Below, in pieces: positions 16,161-24,081 of a DNA stretch of 47,788 nt; positions within the stretch are counted from its first letter, which is position 1, and each line of letters begins with the position of its first letter. This stretch comes from JAZNQL01 sp045531205. Its GTDB lineage: Bacteria > Bacillota > Clostridia > UMGS1883 > UMGS1540. The DNA lies in contig JAZSDN010000044.1 in the NCBI GenBank assembly GCA_045531205.1, forward strand, positions 1 through 47,788. Direction: 5' to 3'. The notes beneath the pieces are model-generated. The model saw nothing but the letters and a program-made list of their open reading frames with translations, was not told the origin of the DNA and ran no database searches. The translations under genes and the position numbers were made by a program.

Positions 16161-16842
16161 ATGCGTCATTTTTCTTTTCGGCGGTTAAAGTTTCAACCTT
16201 TGAATGTAATTGTTCCATTCTTTCATCAAGACCTGCACCAATTTGCGCACACATTAAAAGTTCTTTATCAATTTCTTCTGTTATAATAACATCCTTTTTA
16301 TAACGGATTTTATGCTCTAAGCTTGCCCACCAGTCCATTGAAATGGTACGAAGCTGTACCTCAACCTTCATAGGCTTTTTCTGGTCGTGCAAAAATATGG
16401 GTATTTCAACAATAAGATGTAAGCTTCTGTATCCGTTTGGCTTTGGATGTGCAATATAATCCTTCTTTTCTATTAAAACAATATCATCCTGTGATGTAAG
16501 AGCCTCCGCAAGCATATAGGCATCAGACGGAAAGGTACATATAACACGTATTCCCGCAATGTCATTTATTTGCTGTTCAATATTTTCGGCGGTAGGCTTT
16601 ATCCCTTTTCTCGAAAGCTTATTTAATATACTTTCGGGAGATTTAAGCCTTGTTTTTATACTCTCTATAGGATTGCGGTCATATTCAAGCGAAAGCTCTT
16701 CGTTTAATACATTAAATTTGGTTGCAACCTCCATCATTGCACATTTGTAGTATGCCATAAGCTCTTTAAAGGGCATAGTGTGCTGTTCAAAGAGATGGGG
16801 TAAATTAAGTTTCTGCAATGCGTTAATTAAATTATTTTCCAT
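16159..16842 (-). CDS. small alarmone synthetase, (p)ppGpp synthetase of the RelQ/YjbM type
   Basis: A 227-residue single-domain RelA/SpoT synthetase that transfers pyrophosphate from ATP to GDP/GTP. It has the ATP-site R-x-K-S-P-E-S segment, IAGIRVIC, GYRSLHLIVE and EVQLRT. There is no hydrolase, TGS or ACT domain, as in small alarmone synthetases. I start it at the ATG at 16842 because TGAGGA lies 6-7 nt upstream; the ATG 12 bp earlier overlaps the stop of rqcH and places that ribosome site inside the gene. It is coupled to rqcH, which links ppGpp production with a ribosome rescue gene. Confidence 0.88.
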   Translation of the reverse strand: MENNLINALQKLNLPHLFEQHTMPFKELMAYYKCAMMEVATKFNVLNEELSLEYDRNPIESIKTRLKSPESILNKLSRKGIKPTAENIEQQINDIAGIRVICTFPSDAYMLAEALTSQDDIVLIEKKDYIAHPKPNGYRSLHLIVEIPIFLHDQKKPMKVEVQLRTISMDWWASLEHKIRYKKDVIITEEIDKELLMCAQIGAGLDERMEQLHSKVETLTAEKKNDA

Positions 16843-16853
16843 AAAATTCCTCA

Positions 16854-18584
16854 TTAAATATTGATGTCGGGCTTTACATAAGCCGTTTTATATTTTTCAT
16901 AAATTACTTTTCCTGGAGCCGCACCCGAAGGCTTGTGTACATTCTTTATTTCTGTATAGTCTACCTCAACCTTGCCCGCGGCTCTGCCCGAGCTGTAATA
17001 GGCAGCTAAAGAAGCAGCGGCTTCAACTACTTTGTCAGGGAATTCCTCGCCCTGATATTTTATAAGCACGTGCGAACCGGGGATATCTTTTGTGTGAAGC
17101 CATAAATCCTTGGTTCTGCCAAGCTTTAATGTAACATAATCGTTTTGCTTATTGTTTCTTCCTATATATATTTCATATCCGAAAGCCTCAAATTTTCTCG
17201 GGGTGGATGCTGGATTCTTTTGTTGTTTGCCCTTTTCTTTTTTTATATATCCCTGGTCAGTAAGCTCTGTACGTATTTCCAAAAGTACAGCTTCATCATC
17301 AGCGTTTTCAAGAGCAGAAAGCACACTTTCAAGATATTCAATTTCACTTATGTTTTTTACAAGCTGCTGTGTTACAATTTCCTTTGCATTTTTTGCTTTG
17401 CGGTACTTTGCAAAATAAATGTTTGCGTTTTGGGAAGGAGATTTTTGCGGGTCAAGCTTAACCTCCACATTAGGAAAACCTTCCTGTGAATAATCGGGCA
17501 GGAAAGCCTTATCCTCTCCACCTTTTAAGAGATACATGCTTGAATGTATAAGCTCACCGTAATATTTATATTGTCCTGCATTTTCGGATGCCGCAAGTGT
17601 TTCCTGCTGAAGAATAAGCTTTTTTCTGCAACGTTCAAGATTATTTGTAACAACCTTTCTTAGTGAAGATGAACGGCGGTGCATTCTTAAATCGTGCTCA
17701 CGCTTTTTGTAGAAGGCATCCATCGCAAGACTTAACGAGTCAAAATACACAACGTCCGAAAGATTTTTATAACATGTAACCTTGTATGCTGCAAAATCTG
17801 TGGCAACCTTTGTTTGCGAATCATATAAAACGCAAGGAGAAAAGTTTCCTTTTATAATATCATTAAAAAACATATAAAGCTCGTGTGCGATTTTAATGCA
17901 TTTGTCAGGCTCTAAAAGAGAAGATGTGTCACCCGTTGCGCGGAAAACAACCTCTCTTGCTGCAAGAGGACTCAAACCCGCAAAGGTTTTTACAAGAATC
18001 TTTTCGGCAACTACTTCTCCCGACAGCTTTAAAAGCTCTTCGAAAATATCCTGCTCCGAAAGTGTGGAAGGTAATAGCTTATCCTGCATGGGGGGAGCGG
18101 TATAAGTAAGTCCGGGCAAAATACTGCGTACACTTGAAACCGACAAATCAACTCTTCTTATACTGTCAAGAATTTTTAAGTTTTCGTCTGTAACAATTAA
18201 GTTACTTGACCTTCCCATAATTTCAACAAAAATATGTTTTTCTGTTGTATCACCCAGTTCGTTTTTTGAAGCAATTACAATATCTAAAACACGCTCTGCT
18301 TCAGGTCCTGAAAAGTCAATGATTTTCCCGCCCGAAAGATGCTTTCTTAAAAGCATACAGAACATTGGTGCCGAAATGGGGTTAGGTTTTGCAATATCGG
18401 TAATATGGATTCTTGGTGCAGAAGGGTCTGCACAAAGAGCAAGCCTTGCGTGAGAGTCACTTGTTTTAAGCATTAAATCTATTTCGTCACGCTCGGGCTG
18501 ATATATTTTTTCTATTTTAGAGTTTTTAAGCTTTTCAGTAAATTCCTGCCTTAAAGCGGCAACTGCAATTGCATCAAACGGCAT
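16854..18584 (-). CDS. rqcH: Rqc2/RqcH-type NFACT protein
   Basis: A 576-residue NFACT protein (old name fibronectin-binding protein A). It binds 50S subunits carrying stalled peptidyl-tRNA and directs C-terminal alanine tailing of the trapped chain. NFACT-N spans about 1-200 (MPFDAIAVAALRQEF, then EIMGRSSNLIV). A coiled coil covers about 290-430, and the C-terminal NFACT-R (DUF814) domain has IYIGRNNKQNDYVT and WLHTKDIPGSHVLI. Length matches the family. It shares a transcript with the small alarmone synthetase gene. Confidence 0.92.
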   Translation of the reverse strand: MPFDAIAVAALRQEFTEKLKNSKIEKIYQPERDEIDLMLKTSDSHARLALCADPSAPRIHITDIAKPNPISAPMFCMLLRKHLSGGKIIDFSGPEAERVLDIVIASKNELGDTTEKHIFVEIMGRSSNLIVTDENLKILDSIRRVDLSVSSVRSILPGLTYTAPPMQDKLLPSTLSEQDIFEELLKLSGEVVAEKILVKTFAGLSPLAAREVVFRATGDTSSLLEPDKCIKIAHELYMFFNDIIKGNFSPCVLYDSQTKVATDFAAYKVTCYKNLSDVVYFDSLSLAMDAFYKKREHDLRMHRRSSSLRKVVTNNLERCRKKLILQQETLAASENAGQYKYYGELIHSSMYLLKGGEDKAFLPDYSQEGFPNVEVKLDPQKSPSQNANIYFAKYRKAKNAKEIVTQQLVKNISEIEYLESVLSALENADDEAVLLEIRTELTDQGYIKKEKGKQQKNPASTPRKFEAFGYEIYIGRNNKQNDYVTLKLGRTKDLWLHTKDIPGSHVLIKYQGEEFPDKVVEAAASLAAYYSSGRAAGKVEVDYTEIKNVHKPSGAAPGKVIYEKYKTAYVKPDINI

Positions 18585-18758
18585 AAAAATCTTCCTTTAT
18601 ATAATGTTTTTTATTATTTTACCACAAAAATAAGAAGAATTAAAGAACATTTTGTAAATAAAATTAAAAATAGGAATCGAGCATAATCGAGATTTAAAGA
18701 GAAAAACAGAGAAAAATGAAGATAAGTAATAAATTGTTAAAAATTTTCGAAAAAAGTA

Positions 18759-18787
18759 TTGACAAGAGCGAAACTTTGTATTAAAAT
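18759..18787 (+). promoter_or_regulatory. rplM-rpsI promoter
   Basis: TTGACA (18759-18764), 17-bp spacer, TAAAAT (18782-18787). The leader is only about 40 nt and I see no room for a large autoregulatory structure. Confidence 0.85.
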
Positions 18788-18830
18788 AAGCAAGCTGAAT
18801 AAATAAGATTATAGAAACGGAGGCAATACT

Positions 18831-19268
18831 ATGAAAAGCTATATGGCAAAAGCATCTGAAATAGACAGAAAATGGTACGTTATAGATGCAGCAGGCAAAC
18901 CCGTAGGAAGAGTAGCAGCAGTAGCAGCAACACTTTTACGCGGCAAACATAAGCCTACATTTACACCTAACGTTGACGGTGGCGACCATGTAATCGTTAT
19001 CAACTGTGAAAAAGCAATTTTCACAGGCAACAAAATAAACCAGAAGGTTTATTACAGACACAGTGGCTGGATTGGTGGCTTAAAGGCTACAAAGGCAAGC
19101 GAAATGATGGAAAAGCATGCTGACCTTGTTATGACCAAGGCAATTTCAGGCATGATTCCCGCTACCACATTAGGCAGAAAAGCATTGACAAGACTCAGAA
19201 CCGTTGTAGGTGCTGAACACAATCATGCAGCTCAGAAGCCCGAAATGTGGAACGGAGAAATAAAGTAA
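18831..19268 (+). CDS. rplM: 50S ribosomal protein L13
   Basis: A 145-residue L13 with the family core WYVIDAAGKPVGR, the LLRGKHKPTFTPNVDGGD segment and the C-terminal AEHNHAAQKPE. ACGGAGG precedes the ATG. It is the first gene of the conserved L13-S9 operon. Confidence 0.98.
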   Translation: MKSYMAKASEIDRKWYVIDAAGKPVGRVAAVAATLLRGKHKPTFTPNVDGGDHVIVINCEKAIFTGNKINQKVYYRHSGWIGGLKATKASEMMEKHADLVMTKAISGMIPATTLGRKALTRLRTVVGAEHNHAAQKPEMWNGEIK

Positions 19269-19282
19269 GGAGGTAACGAATA

Positions 19283-19678
19283 ATGGCAGAAAAAGCATAT
19301 TTATACGGCACAGGCAGAAGAAAGAAATCTGTAGCTCGTGTACGTCTTATCCCCGGACAGGGAAAAATCACAATAAACAACAGAGACATTGATGATTATT
19401 TTGGTCTCGAAACATTAAAGACAATTGTTCGTCAGCCCCTTGAACTTTTAGGTCTCACAGGCAAATATGACGTTATTTGCACAGTTGTAGGCGGCGGTCT
19501 TTCAGGACAGGCAGGCGCAATCCGTCACGGCGTTTCAAGAGCACTCTTGGAAGCTGAAGGCGAAAACAGAGCAGAACTCAAAAAGGCTGGTTTCTTAACA
19601 CGTGACCCCAGAATGAAGGAAAGAAAGAAATACGGTCTCAAAGGCGCACGTCGTGCACCCCAGTTCTCAAAAAGATAA
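19283..19678 (+). CDS. rpsI: 30S ribosomal protein S9
   Basis: A 131-residue S9. It has the N-terminal YGTGRRKKSVARV, the central GGGLSGQAGAIRHG and the basic C-terminal tail KYGLKGARRAPQFSKR, whose last residues reach the P-site tRNA in the ribosome. It lies 14 bp after rplM with a TAAGGAGG site. Confidence 0.98.
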   Translation: MAEKAYLYGTGRRKKSVARVRLIPGQGKITINNRDIDDYFGLETLKTIVRQPLELLGLTGKYDVICTVVGGGLSGQAGAIRHGVSRALLEAEGENRAELKKAGFLTRDPRMKERKKYGLKGARRAPQFSKR

Positions 19679-19693
19679 CATATTGTATATCTT

Positions 19694-19726
19694 TTCCCGC
19701 AAGATTTTCTTGCGGGAATTTTTTTT
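19694..19726 (+). terminator. terminator of rplM-rpsI
   Basis: TTCCCGCAAGA pairs with TCTTGCGGGAA around TTT, followed by eight Ts. Confidence 0.95.
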
Positions 19727-19747
19727 GCACTCTAAGAAAAAAGTTTT

Positions 19748-19789
19748 AAAAAAATCACTTCGGACAAAGCAGTCCGGAGTGATTTTTTT
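19748..19789 (+). terminator. second terminator after rpsI
   Basis: AATCACTTCGGAC (19753-19765) pairs with GTCCGGAGTGATT (19772-19784) with one G-U pair, A-tract before and T-tract after. It insulates the ribosomal operon from the division cluster. Confidence 0.85.
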
Positions 19790-19871
19790 ATTAAAAATAA
19801 GAATATATGACTTTGAGAATAAAAAAATGAAAAAATTTTTTGAAAAAATTAAAAAAATTTATAAAAACCTA

Positions 19872-19900
19872 TTGCAATATACTTAAAAATAGTGTAAAAT
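19872..19900 (+). promoter_or_regulatory. promoter of the mraZ division and cell wall cluster
   Basis: TTGCAA (19872-19877), 17-bp spacer, TAAAAT (19895-19900). The predicted start falls at the first MraZ operator repeat. Confidence 0.8.
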
Positions 19901-19907
19901 TTATTCG

Positions 19908-19947
19908 AAAGTGGGAAAAAGTAGTAAAAAGTGCCACAAAGTGGAGG
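19908..19947 (+). promoter_or_regulatory. MraZ operator: four direct repeats with 10-bp period
   Basis: AAAGTG, AAAGTA, AAAGTG and AAAGTG begin at 19908, 19918, 19928 and 19938, exactly one per 10 bp. MraZ proteins are established autorepressors or regulators that bind arrays of short GTG(G)-type direct repeats of this period just upstream of mraZ. The fourth repeat runs into the GGAGGAGG region. Confidence 0.85.
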
Positions 19948-19960
19948 AGGTGAAGGTAAA

Positions 19961-20401
19961 ATGAAATCGTTTATGGGTCAGTATGAACATAATACTGATG
20001 CTAAAGGCAGGCTTATTATACCTTCACGCTTCAGAGAACTTCTGGGTGACACTTTTGTTATTACCCGCGGATATGAAGGCTGCCTTATGGTTTACTCAAA
20101 TGAAGAGTGGGATAACTTTGCCCAGAAGCTTGCTTCAATGCCCGAGCATAATGCCGACGTAAGAAGAATTGTAAGAATATTTCTTTCAGGTGCTACCGAG
20201 TGTGAAGTGGACAAGCAGGGCAGAATACTTATTCCTGCCCATTTAAGAGAACATGCAGGCATAGAAAAAGAGGTTATGGTAATAGGTGCTTTATCGCATA
20301 TTGAGCTTTGGGACAGAGAAAGATGGGAAAGCTACAATAACGACGAAGATGCAATGACACTTGAAGAAGCAGCAAGTAACCTTTCTAAATACGATAAATA
20401 G
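19961..20401 (+). CDS. mraZ: transcriptional regulator MraZ
   Basis: A 146-residue protein of two AbrB-like repeats: MGQYEHNTDAKGRLIIPSRF in the N-terminal half and TECEVDKQGRILIPAHLR in the C-terminal half, each with the D-x-K/Q-G-R signature. MraZ forms a ring that binds repeats upstream of its own gene. I start at ATG 19961 after GGAGGTG; the frame 30 bp upstream begins within the operator. It heads the cluster, with rsmH starting 3 bp after the stop. Confidence 0.96.
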   Translation: MKSFMGQYEHNTDAKGRLIIPSRFRELLGDTFVITRGYEGCLMVYSNEEWDNFAQKLASMPEHNADVRRIVRIFLSGATECEVDKQGRILIPAHLREHAGIEKEVMVIGALSHIELWDRERWESYNNDEDAMTLEEAASNLSKYDK

Positions 20402-20403
20402 AG

Positions 20404-21342
20404 ATGGAATTTAAACACGTTTCAGTACTCTTAAAAGAATCTGTGGATATGCTTTTAGTGAAAAAGGGCGGTCTTTATATAGATATGACCCTTGGCGGAG
20501 GCGGTCACAGCGAAGAAATATTAAAACGCGGCGGAAAAGTCATTGGTATCGACCAGGACAAAAACGCAATAGAAGCCGCAAGCAAAAGATTAAAACCTTT
20601 TGGCGAAAATTTCAGAGCAGTGCAAACAAATTTTTCTGAAATAAAAAGTGTTGCACAAAGTCTTGATATAACAGAGGTTGACGGAATAATAGCAGACCTT
20701 GGTGTTTCTTCCCATCAGCTTGATGAAGAGGAAAGAGGATTTTCCTATATGCACTCTGCACCACTTGATATGAGGATGAATCCTGATGCAGATTTTTCGG
20801 CAAAAGATGTAGTAAATACATATTCAGCAAGTGAGCTTGAAAGGATAATTACCTCGTTTGGGGAAGAGAGATGGGCAAAACGAATTGCTGAATTTATTGT
20901 AAAAGAAAGAAACAATAAAGAAATTGAAACAACGGGCGAGCTTGTTTCTATAATAAAAGCGGCAGTTCCAAAGGGAGCGCGTATTGACGGACCACATCCC
21001 GCAAAAAGAACCTTTCAGGCAATAAGAATAGAGGTAAACCGCGAGCTTGATATTTTAGGACAGGCTGTAACTGATGCAGTATCGCTTTTAAAAACAGAAG
21101 GAAGAATTGCGGTAATAACCTTCCATTCGCTTGAAGACAGAATAGTAAAAAACACATTTTCGCATCTTGCAGACGGATGTACCTGTCCAAAAGATTTTCC
21201 CGTTTGCGTTTGCGGCAATAAACCCGAGATAAAAATAATAACAAAAAAACCCGTTATTTCATCTAAAGAAGAACTTGAAGAAAACCCGCGCTCCAGAAGC
21301 GCAAAGTTACGAGTAGCCGAAAAAATTTTGGGGGTAAATTAA
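20404..21342 (+). CDS. rsmH: 16S rRNA (cytosine-1402 N4) methyltransferase
   Basis: A 312-residue SAM-dependent methyltransferase (MraW/RsmH) acting on C1402 of 16S rRNA. It has the SAM motif MTLGGGGHSEEIL, IADLGVSSHQLD and the conserved HPAKRTFQAIRI and VITFHSLEDRIVK near the C-terminus. It is the second gene of the classic mraZ-rsmH-ftsL order. Confidence 0.97.
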   Translation: MEFKHVSVLLKESVDMLLVKKGGLYIDMTLGGGGHSEEILKRGGKVIGIDQDKNAIEAASKRLKPFGENFRAVQTNFSEIKSVAQSLDITEVDGIIADLGVSSHQLDEEERGFSYMHSAPLDMRMNPDADFSAKDVVNTYSASELERIITSFGEERWAKRIAEFIVKERNNKEIETTGELVSIIKAAVPKGARIDGPHPAKRTFQAIRIEVNRELDILGQAVTDAVSLLKTEGRIAVITFHSLEDRIVKNTFSHLADGCTCPKDFPVCVCGNKPEIKIITKKPVISSKEELEENPRSRSAKLRVAEKILGVN

Positions 21343-21344
21343 GA

Positions 21345-21770
21345 ATGAACGTACCTGTTTACGGTAACAATGCTTATAAATATGAACAAGAGCCTGTAAG
21401 GGTTCAGAGAAGAGCACCGAAGAGAAAAAACAAAAATGCATCAAAGGCATTTGTATTGCTTGCGGTAATTACTCTTCTTGCCTTTTGCTTGCTTTTTCGT
21501 TCAGCACAGCTTTTAGCACAGAAAAACGAAATAAATTCACTTGCAAAAGAGCTTGAAGCAGTACAAAGCGAAATAATTCAGCAGGAATTCGAAATAAATA
21601 AAACCATAGACTTCAACACAGTAGAAAATATAGCAACAACAAAACTCGGTATGCAAAGAGCTGATAAAAGCCAGATAGTATATGTTGATATGAACAACGA
21701 AGATTATGCTGAAGTTGAAAATCAGGGACAAAACGTATTTTCGGCATTCATAAGAAAAATTTTGGAATAA
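21345..21770 (+). CDS. ftsL: cell division protein FtsL-like
   Basis: A 141-residue bitopic membrane protein with a basic cytoplasmic head (about 1-30), one membrane span (about 32-55) and a periplasm-side coiled coil (about 57-95). Then comes TVENIATTKLGMQRADKSQIVYVD, in two halves typical of FtsL/DivIC proteins. FtsL links the FtsQ/DivIB complex to the septal synthase. Identity rests on architecture and position between rsmH and the transpeptidase. Confidence 0.85.
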   Translation: MNVPVYGNNAYKYEQEPVRVQRRAPKRKNKNASKAFVLLAVITLLAFCLLFRSAQLLAQKNEINSLAKELEAVQSEIIQQEFEINKTIDFNTVENIATTKLGMQRADKSQIVYVDMNNEDYAEVENQGQNVFSAFIRKILE

Positions 21771-21837
21771 TTAAGGTGCAAAGCTATATTATTATAGCAG
21801 GAGATTTCGAAGAATCGAAAAATCAACACACGAACAA

Positions 21838-21866
21838 AAGGGGCTTAAAAGAGAGCCCCTTGTTTT
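21838..21866 (+). terminator. internal terminator or attenuator between ftsL and spoVD
   Basis: AAGGGGCT (21838-21845) pairs perfectly with AGCCCCTT (21854-21861), followed by GTTTT. It lies in the only long gap (about 127 bp) inside the early cluster. A second small palindrome GCTATA-N4-TATAGC (about 21783-21798) precedes it. It could lower expression of downstream genes relative to mraZ-rsmH-ftsL. Confidence 0.6.
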
Positions 21867-21897
21867 AACATAATAGTCAAAGGAAAGGAACAAAAAT

Positions 21898-24069
21898 ATG
21901 GCAAAACATAAAGCAAATATTAAAAAAAGAATGTTTTATCTTTATATCGGCTTTATAGTTTTGGCTGTAGCGTTGCTTGTAAGAACAGGGTACTGGCAAA
22001 TAGTACGCGGTTCGTGGCTTAAAGATGAGGCAGAACAGCAACAAATGCGTGACAGCGTGGTAACTCCCAAAAGAGGAAATATATACGACAGAAATATGAA
22101 TATCCTTGCCCAGAGCGCAAGTGCATATAAGGTTTGTGTTGAACCAAAGCTTATAGCGGAAGAAGAGAACGCAGAAGAAGTAGCTGGAAAGCTTTCGGAA
22201 ATCTTGGGCATAGAATACGATGCCGTGTATGAAAAAACACAAAAAAACAGCTATTATGAAATAGTTGCAAAAAAAGTAGAGCAGGCAGAAGCAGACAAAA
22301 TCCGCGAGCTTAACCTTCCCGGAATAAGACTTGATGAAGATACAAAACGCTATTACCCGGGCGGAACTTTGGCATCCCACGTAATAGGCTTTACAGGTGA
22401 CGATAATCAGGGACTTTTAGGGGTAGAGCTCCTTATGGATTCTGAACTTTCGGGCGTTGAAGGCAGAGTAAAAACTGCAAAAAGTGCCGACGGCTCGGAA
22501 ATGCCCTACGAGTACGAACAGTATATAGACCCCATCGACGGAAAAGATGTTGTTTTATCTATTGATGAAGTAATACAGCATTTTGTTGAAAAGCATATAG
22601 AAAATGCAAGACTGAATAATCTTGCAATAAACGGTGCTGTGGCAATAGTTATGGAGCCAAACACGGGCGAAATTCTTGCTATGACAAAAAAACCCGATTT
22701 TGACCTTAACAGCCCCTTCACTCTTGTTACAGATGAGCTTGCACCAAAAGAGGAAGAAAGTGAAAAACCCGACCTTTCAACACAGCTTAATAAAATGTGG
22801 AAAAATAAAGCCGTGGTAGACACATACGAGCCAGGCTCCACATTCAAAGCGGTAGTTGCGGCAATAGCCATAGAAGAAAATATTGTAAGCTTAAACGATA
22901 CCTTTGTTTGCAATGGTTCAACAAAGGTTGCAGATAGAAGCATCCGTTGTCATAATGTTAACGGTCACGGTGTGCAAACCTTCCCGGAAGCGGTACAAAA
23001 CTCTTGTAACTGTGCCTTTATCGAAATAGGGCAGAGAATAGGTAAAGATATTTTCTTAAAATATTTCAGAGCCTTTGGCTTTGGTCAAAGCACAAATTTC
23101 GACCTTCCGGGCGAAGCAACGGGTATATATTACAACGAAAGTAATATGACTACCATAGACCTTGCAACAAACTCGTTTGGACAGAACTTTACGGCTACAC
23201 CTTTGCAGATGATAACAGCATTTTCGGCAATAGCAAACGGTGGCGAGCTTGTAACTCCCCATATAGTAAAACAGGTTTTGAACGCTGACGGAAGTGTAGC
23301 AGAAGAAAAAGAAACAAACCTTGTAAGAAGAGTTATATCCGAAAAAACATCAAAAACTCTTCGCGGAATAATGGAACAGGTAGTATCGGTAGGCGGCGGT
23401 AAAAATGCTTACTTAAAAGGCTTCCGTGTTGCCGGAAAAACAGGAACAAGCGAAAAACTTCCCCGTGGGAACGGCGAATATATAGCATCATTTATAGGCT
23501 ATGCACCGGCAGAAGACCCACAGGTTGTTGTACTTGTTATGCTTGATACCCCAACAGCAGGAGAGTACTACGGAGGAACCATTGCAGCCCCCGTTGCAGG
23601 AAAAATACTTGAAGACACATTAAAATATCTTGGAGTAGAACCCAAATATTCACCCGAAGACCAGACAACTCTTGAAAAAGAAATGATAAATGTACAAAAC
23701 TTAAATCTTGCAGATGCACAGAAAGCATTGCAAAATGCGGGCTTTACTTACAGTGTGGTAGGTGGCGGCAGCAAGGTTATATCACAGATGCCAAAAGCAG
23801 GTACACATATTTCAAGCAGTGCCGTATGCATACTTTATACAGAAAAAACAGAAGACAGCAAGGTTATAGTTCCCGACGTTACACAAAGGTCAGTATCCGA
23901 CTGTAACTATATACTTGTAAATTCAGGCTTGAACTTTAAGATAAGCGGCCCTGGAAAAATGGGAAGCAATATAGTATCAATATCAATTCATCAGGAGCCT
24001 GCGGCAGGAACAGAAGTGCCGGCAGGAACAGTAGTAAATGTAGAATTCAGAAGCGGCAGCTCTGACTAG
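21898..24069 (+). CDS. spoVD: SpoVD/FtsI-type penicillin-binding protein with PASTA domains
   Basis: A 723-residue class B penicillin-binding transpeptidase. One membrane anchor (about 12-30) is followed by the dimerisation domain (about 50-215, with PKRGNIYDRNMNILA). The transpeptidase domain carries the catalytic STFK (Ser314), SCN (369-371) and KTG (514-516). Two PASTA repeats (about 590-655 and 660-720) end the protein. SpoVD crosslinks spore cortex peptidoglycan, while the division paralogue FtsI/Pbp2B makes septal wall. Only one such gene is in the cluster, so it may serve both roles; PASTA repeats leave the split uncertain. Confidence 0.9.
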   Translation: MAKHKANIKKRMFYLYIGFIVLAVALLVRTGYWQIVRGSWLKDEAEQQQMRDSVVTPKRGNIYDRNMNILAQSASAYKVCVEPKLIAEEENAEEVAGKLSEILGIEYDAVYEKTQKNSYYEIVAKKVEQAEADKIRELNLPGIRLDEDTKRYYPGGTLASHVIGFTGDDNQGLLGVELLMDSELSGVEGRVKTAKSADGSEMPYEYEQYIDPIDGKDVVLSIDEVIQHFVEKHIENARLNNLAINGAVAIVMEPNTGEILAMTKKPDFDLNSPFTLVTDELAPKEEESEKPDLSTQLNKMWKNKAVVDTYEPGSTFKAVVAAIAIEENIVSLNDTFVCNGSTKVADRSIRCHNVNGHGVQTFPEAVQNSCNCAFIEIGQRIGKDIFLKYFRAFGFGQSTNFDLPGEATGIYYNESNMTTIDLATNSFGQNFTATPLQMITAFSAIANGGELVTPHIVKQVLNADGSVAEEKETNLVRRVISEKTSKTLRGIMEQVVSVGGGKNAYLKGFRVAGKTGTSEKLPRGNGEYIASFIGYAPAEDPQVVVLVMLDTPTAGEYYGGTIAAPVAGKILEDTLKYLGVEPKYSPEDQTTLEKEMINVQNLNLADAQKALQNAGFTYSVVGGGSKVISQMPKAGTHISSSAVCILYTEKTEDSKVIVPDVTQRSVSDCNYILVNSGLNFKISGPGKMGSNIVSISIHQEPAAGTEVPAGTVVNVEFRSGSSD

Positions 24070-24081
24070 GAGAGGGTAAAG

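Noticed and set aside
17145..17489. Two overlapping plus-strand frames opposite rqcH
   Set aside because: Two frames overlap each other and the rqcH coding strand; hydrophobic, Phe-rich products typical of antisense translation.
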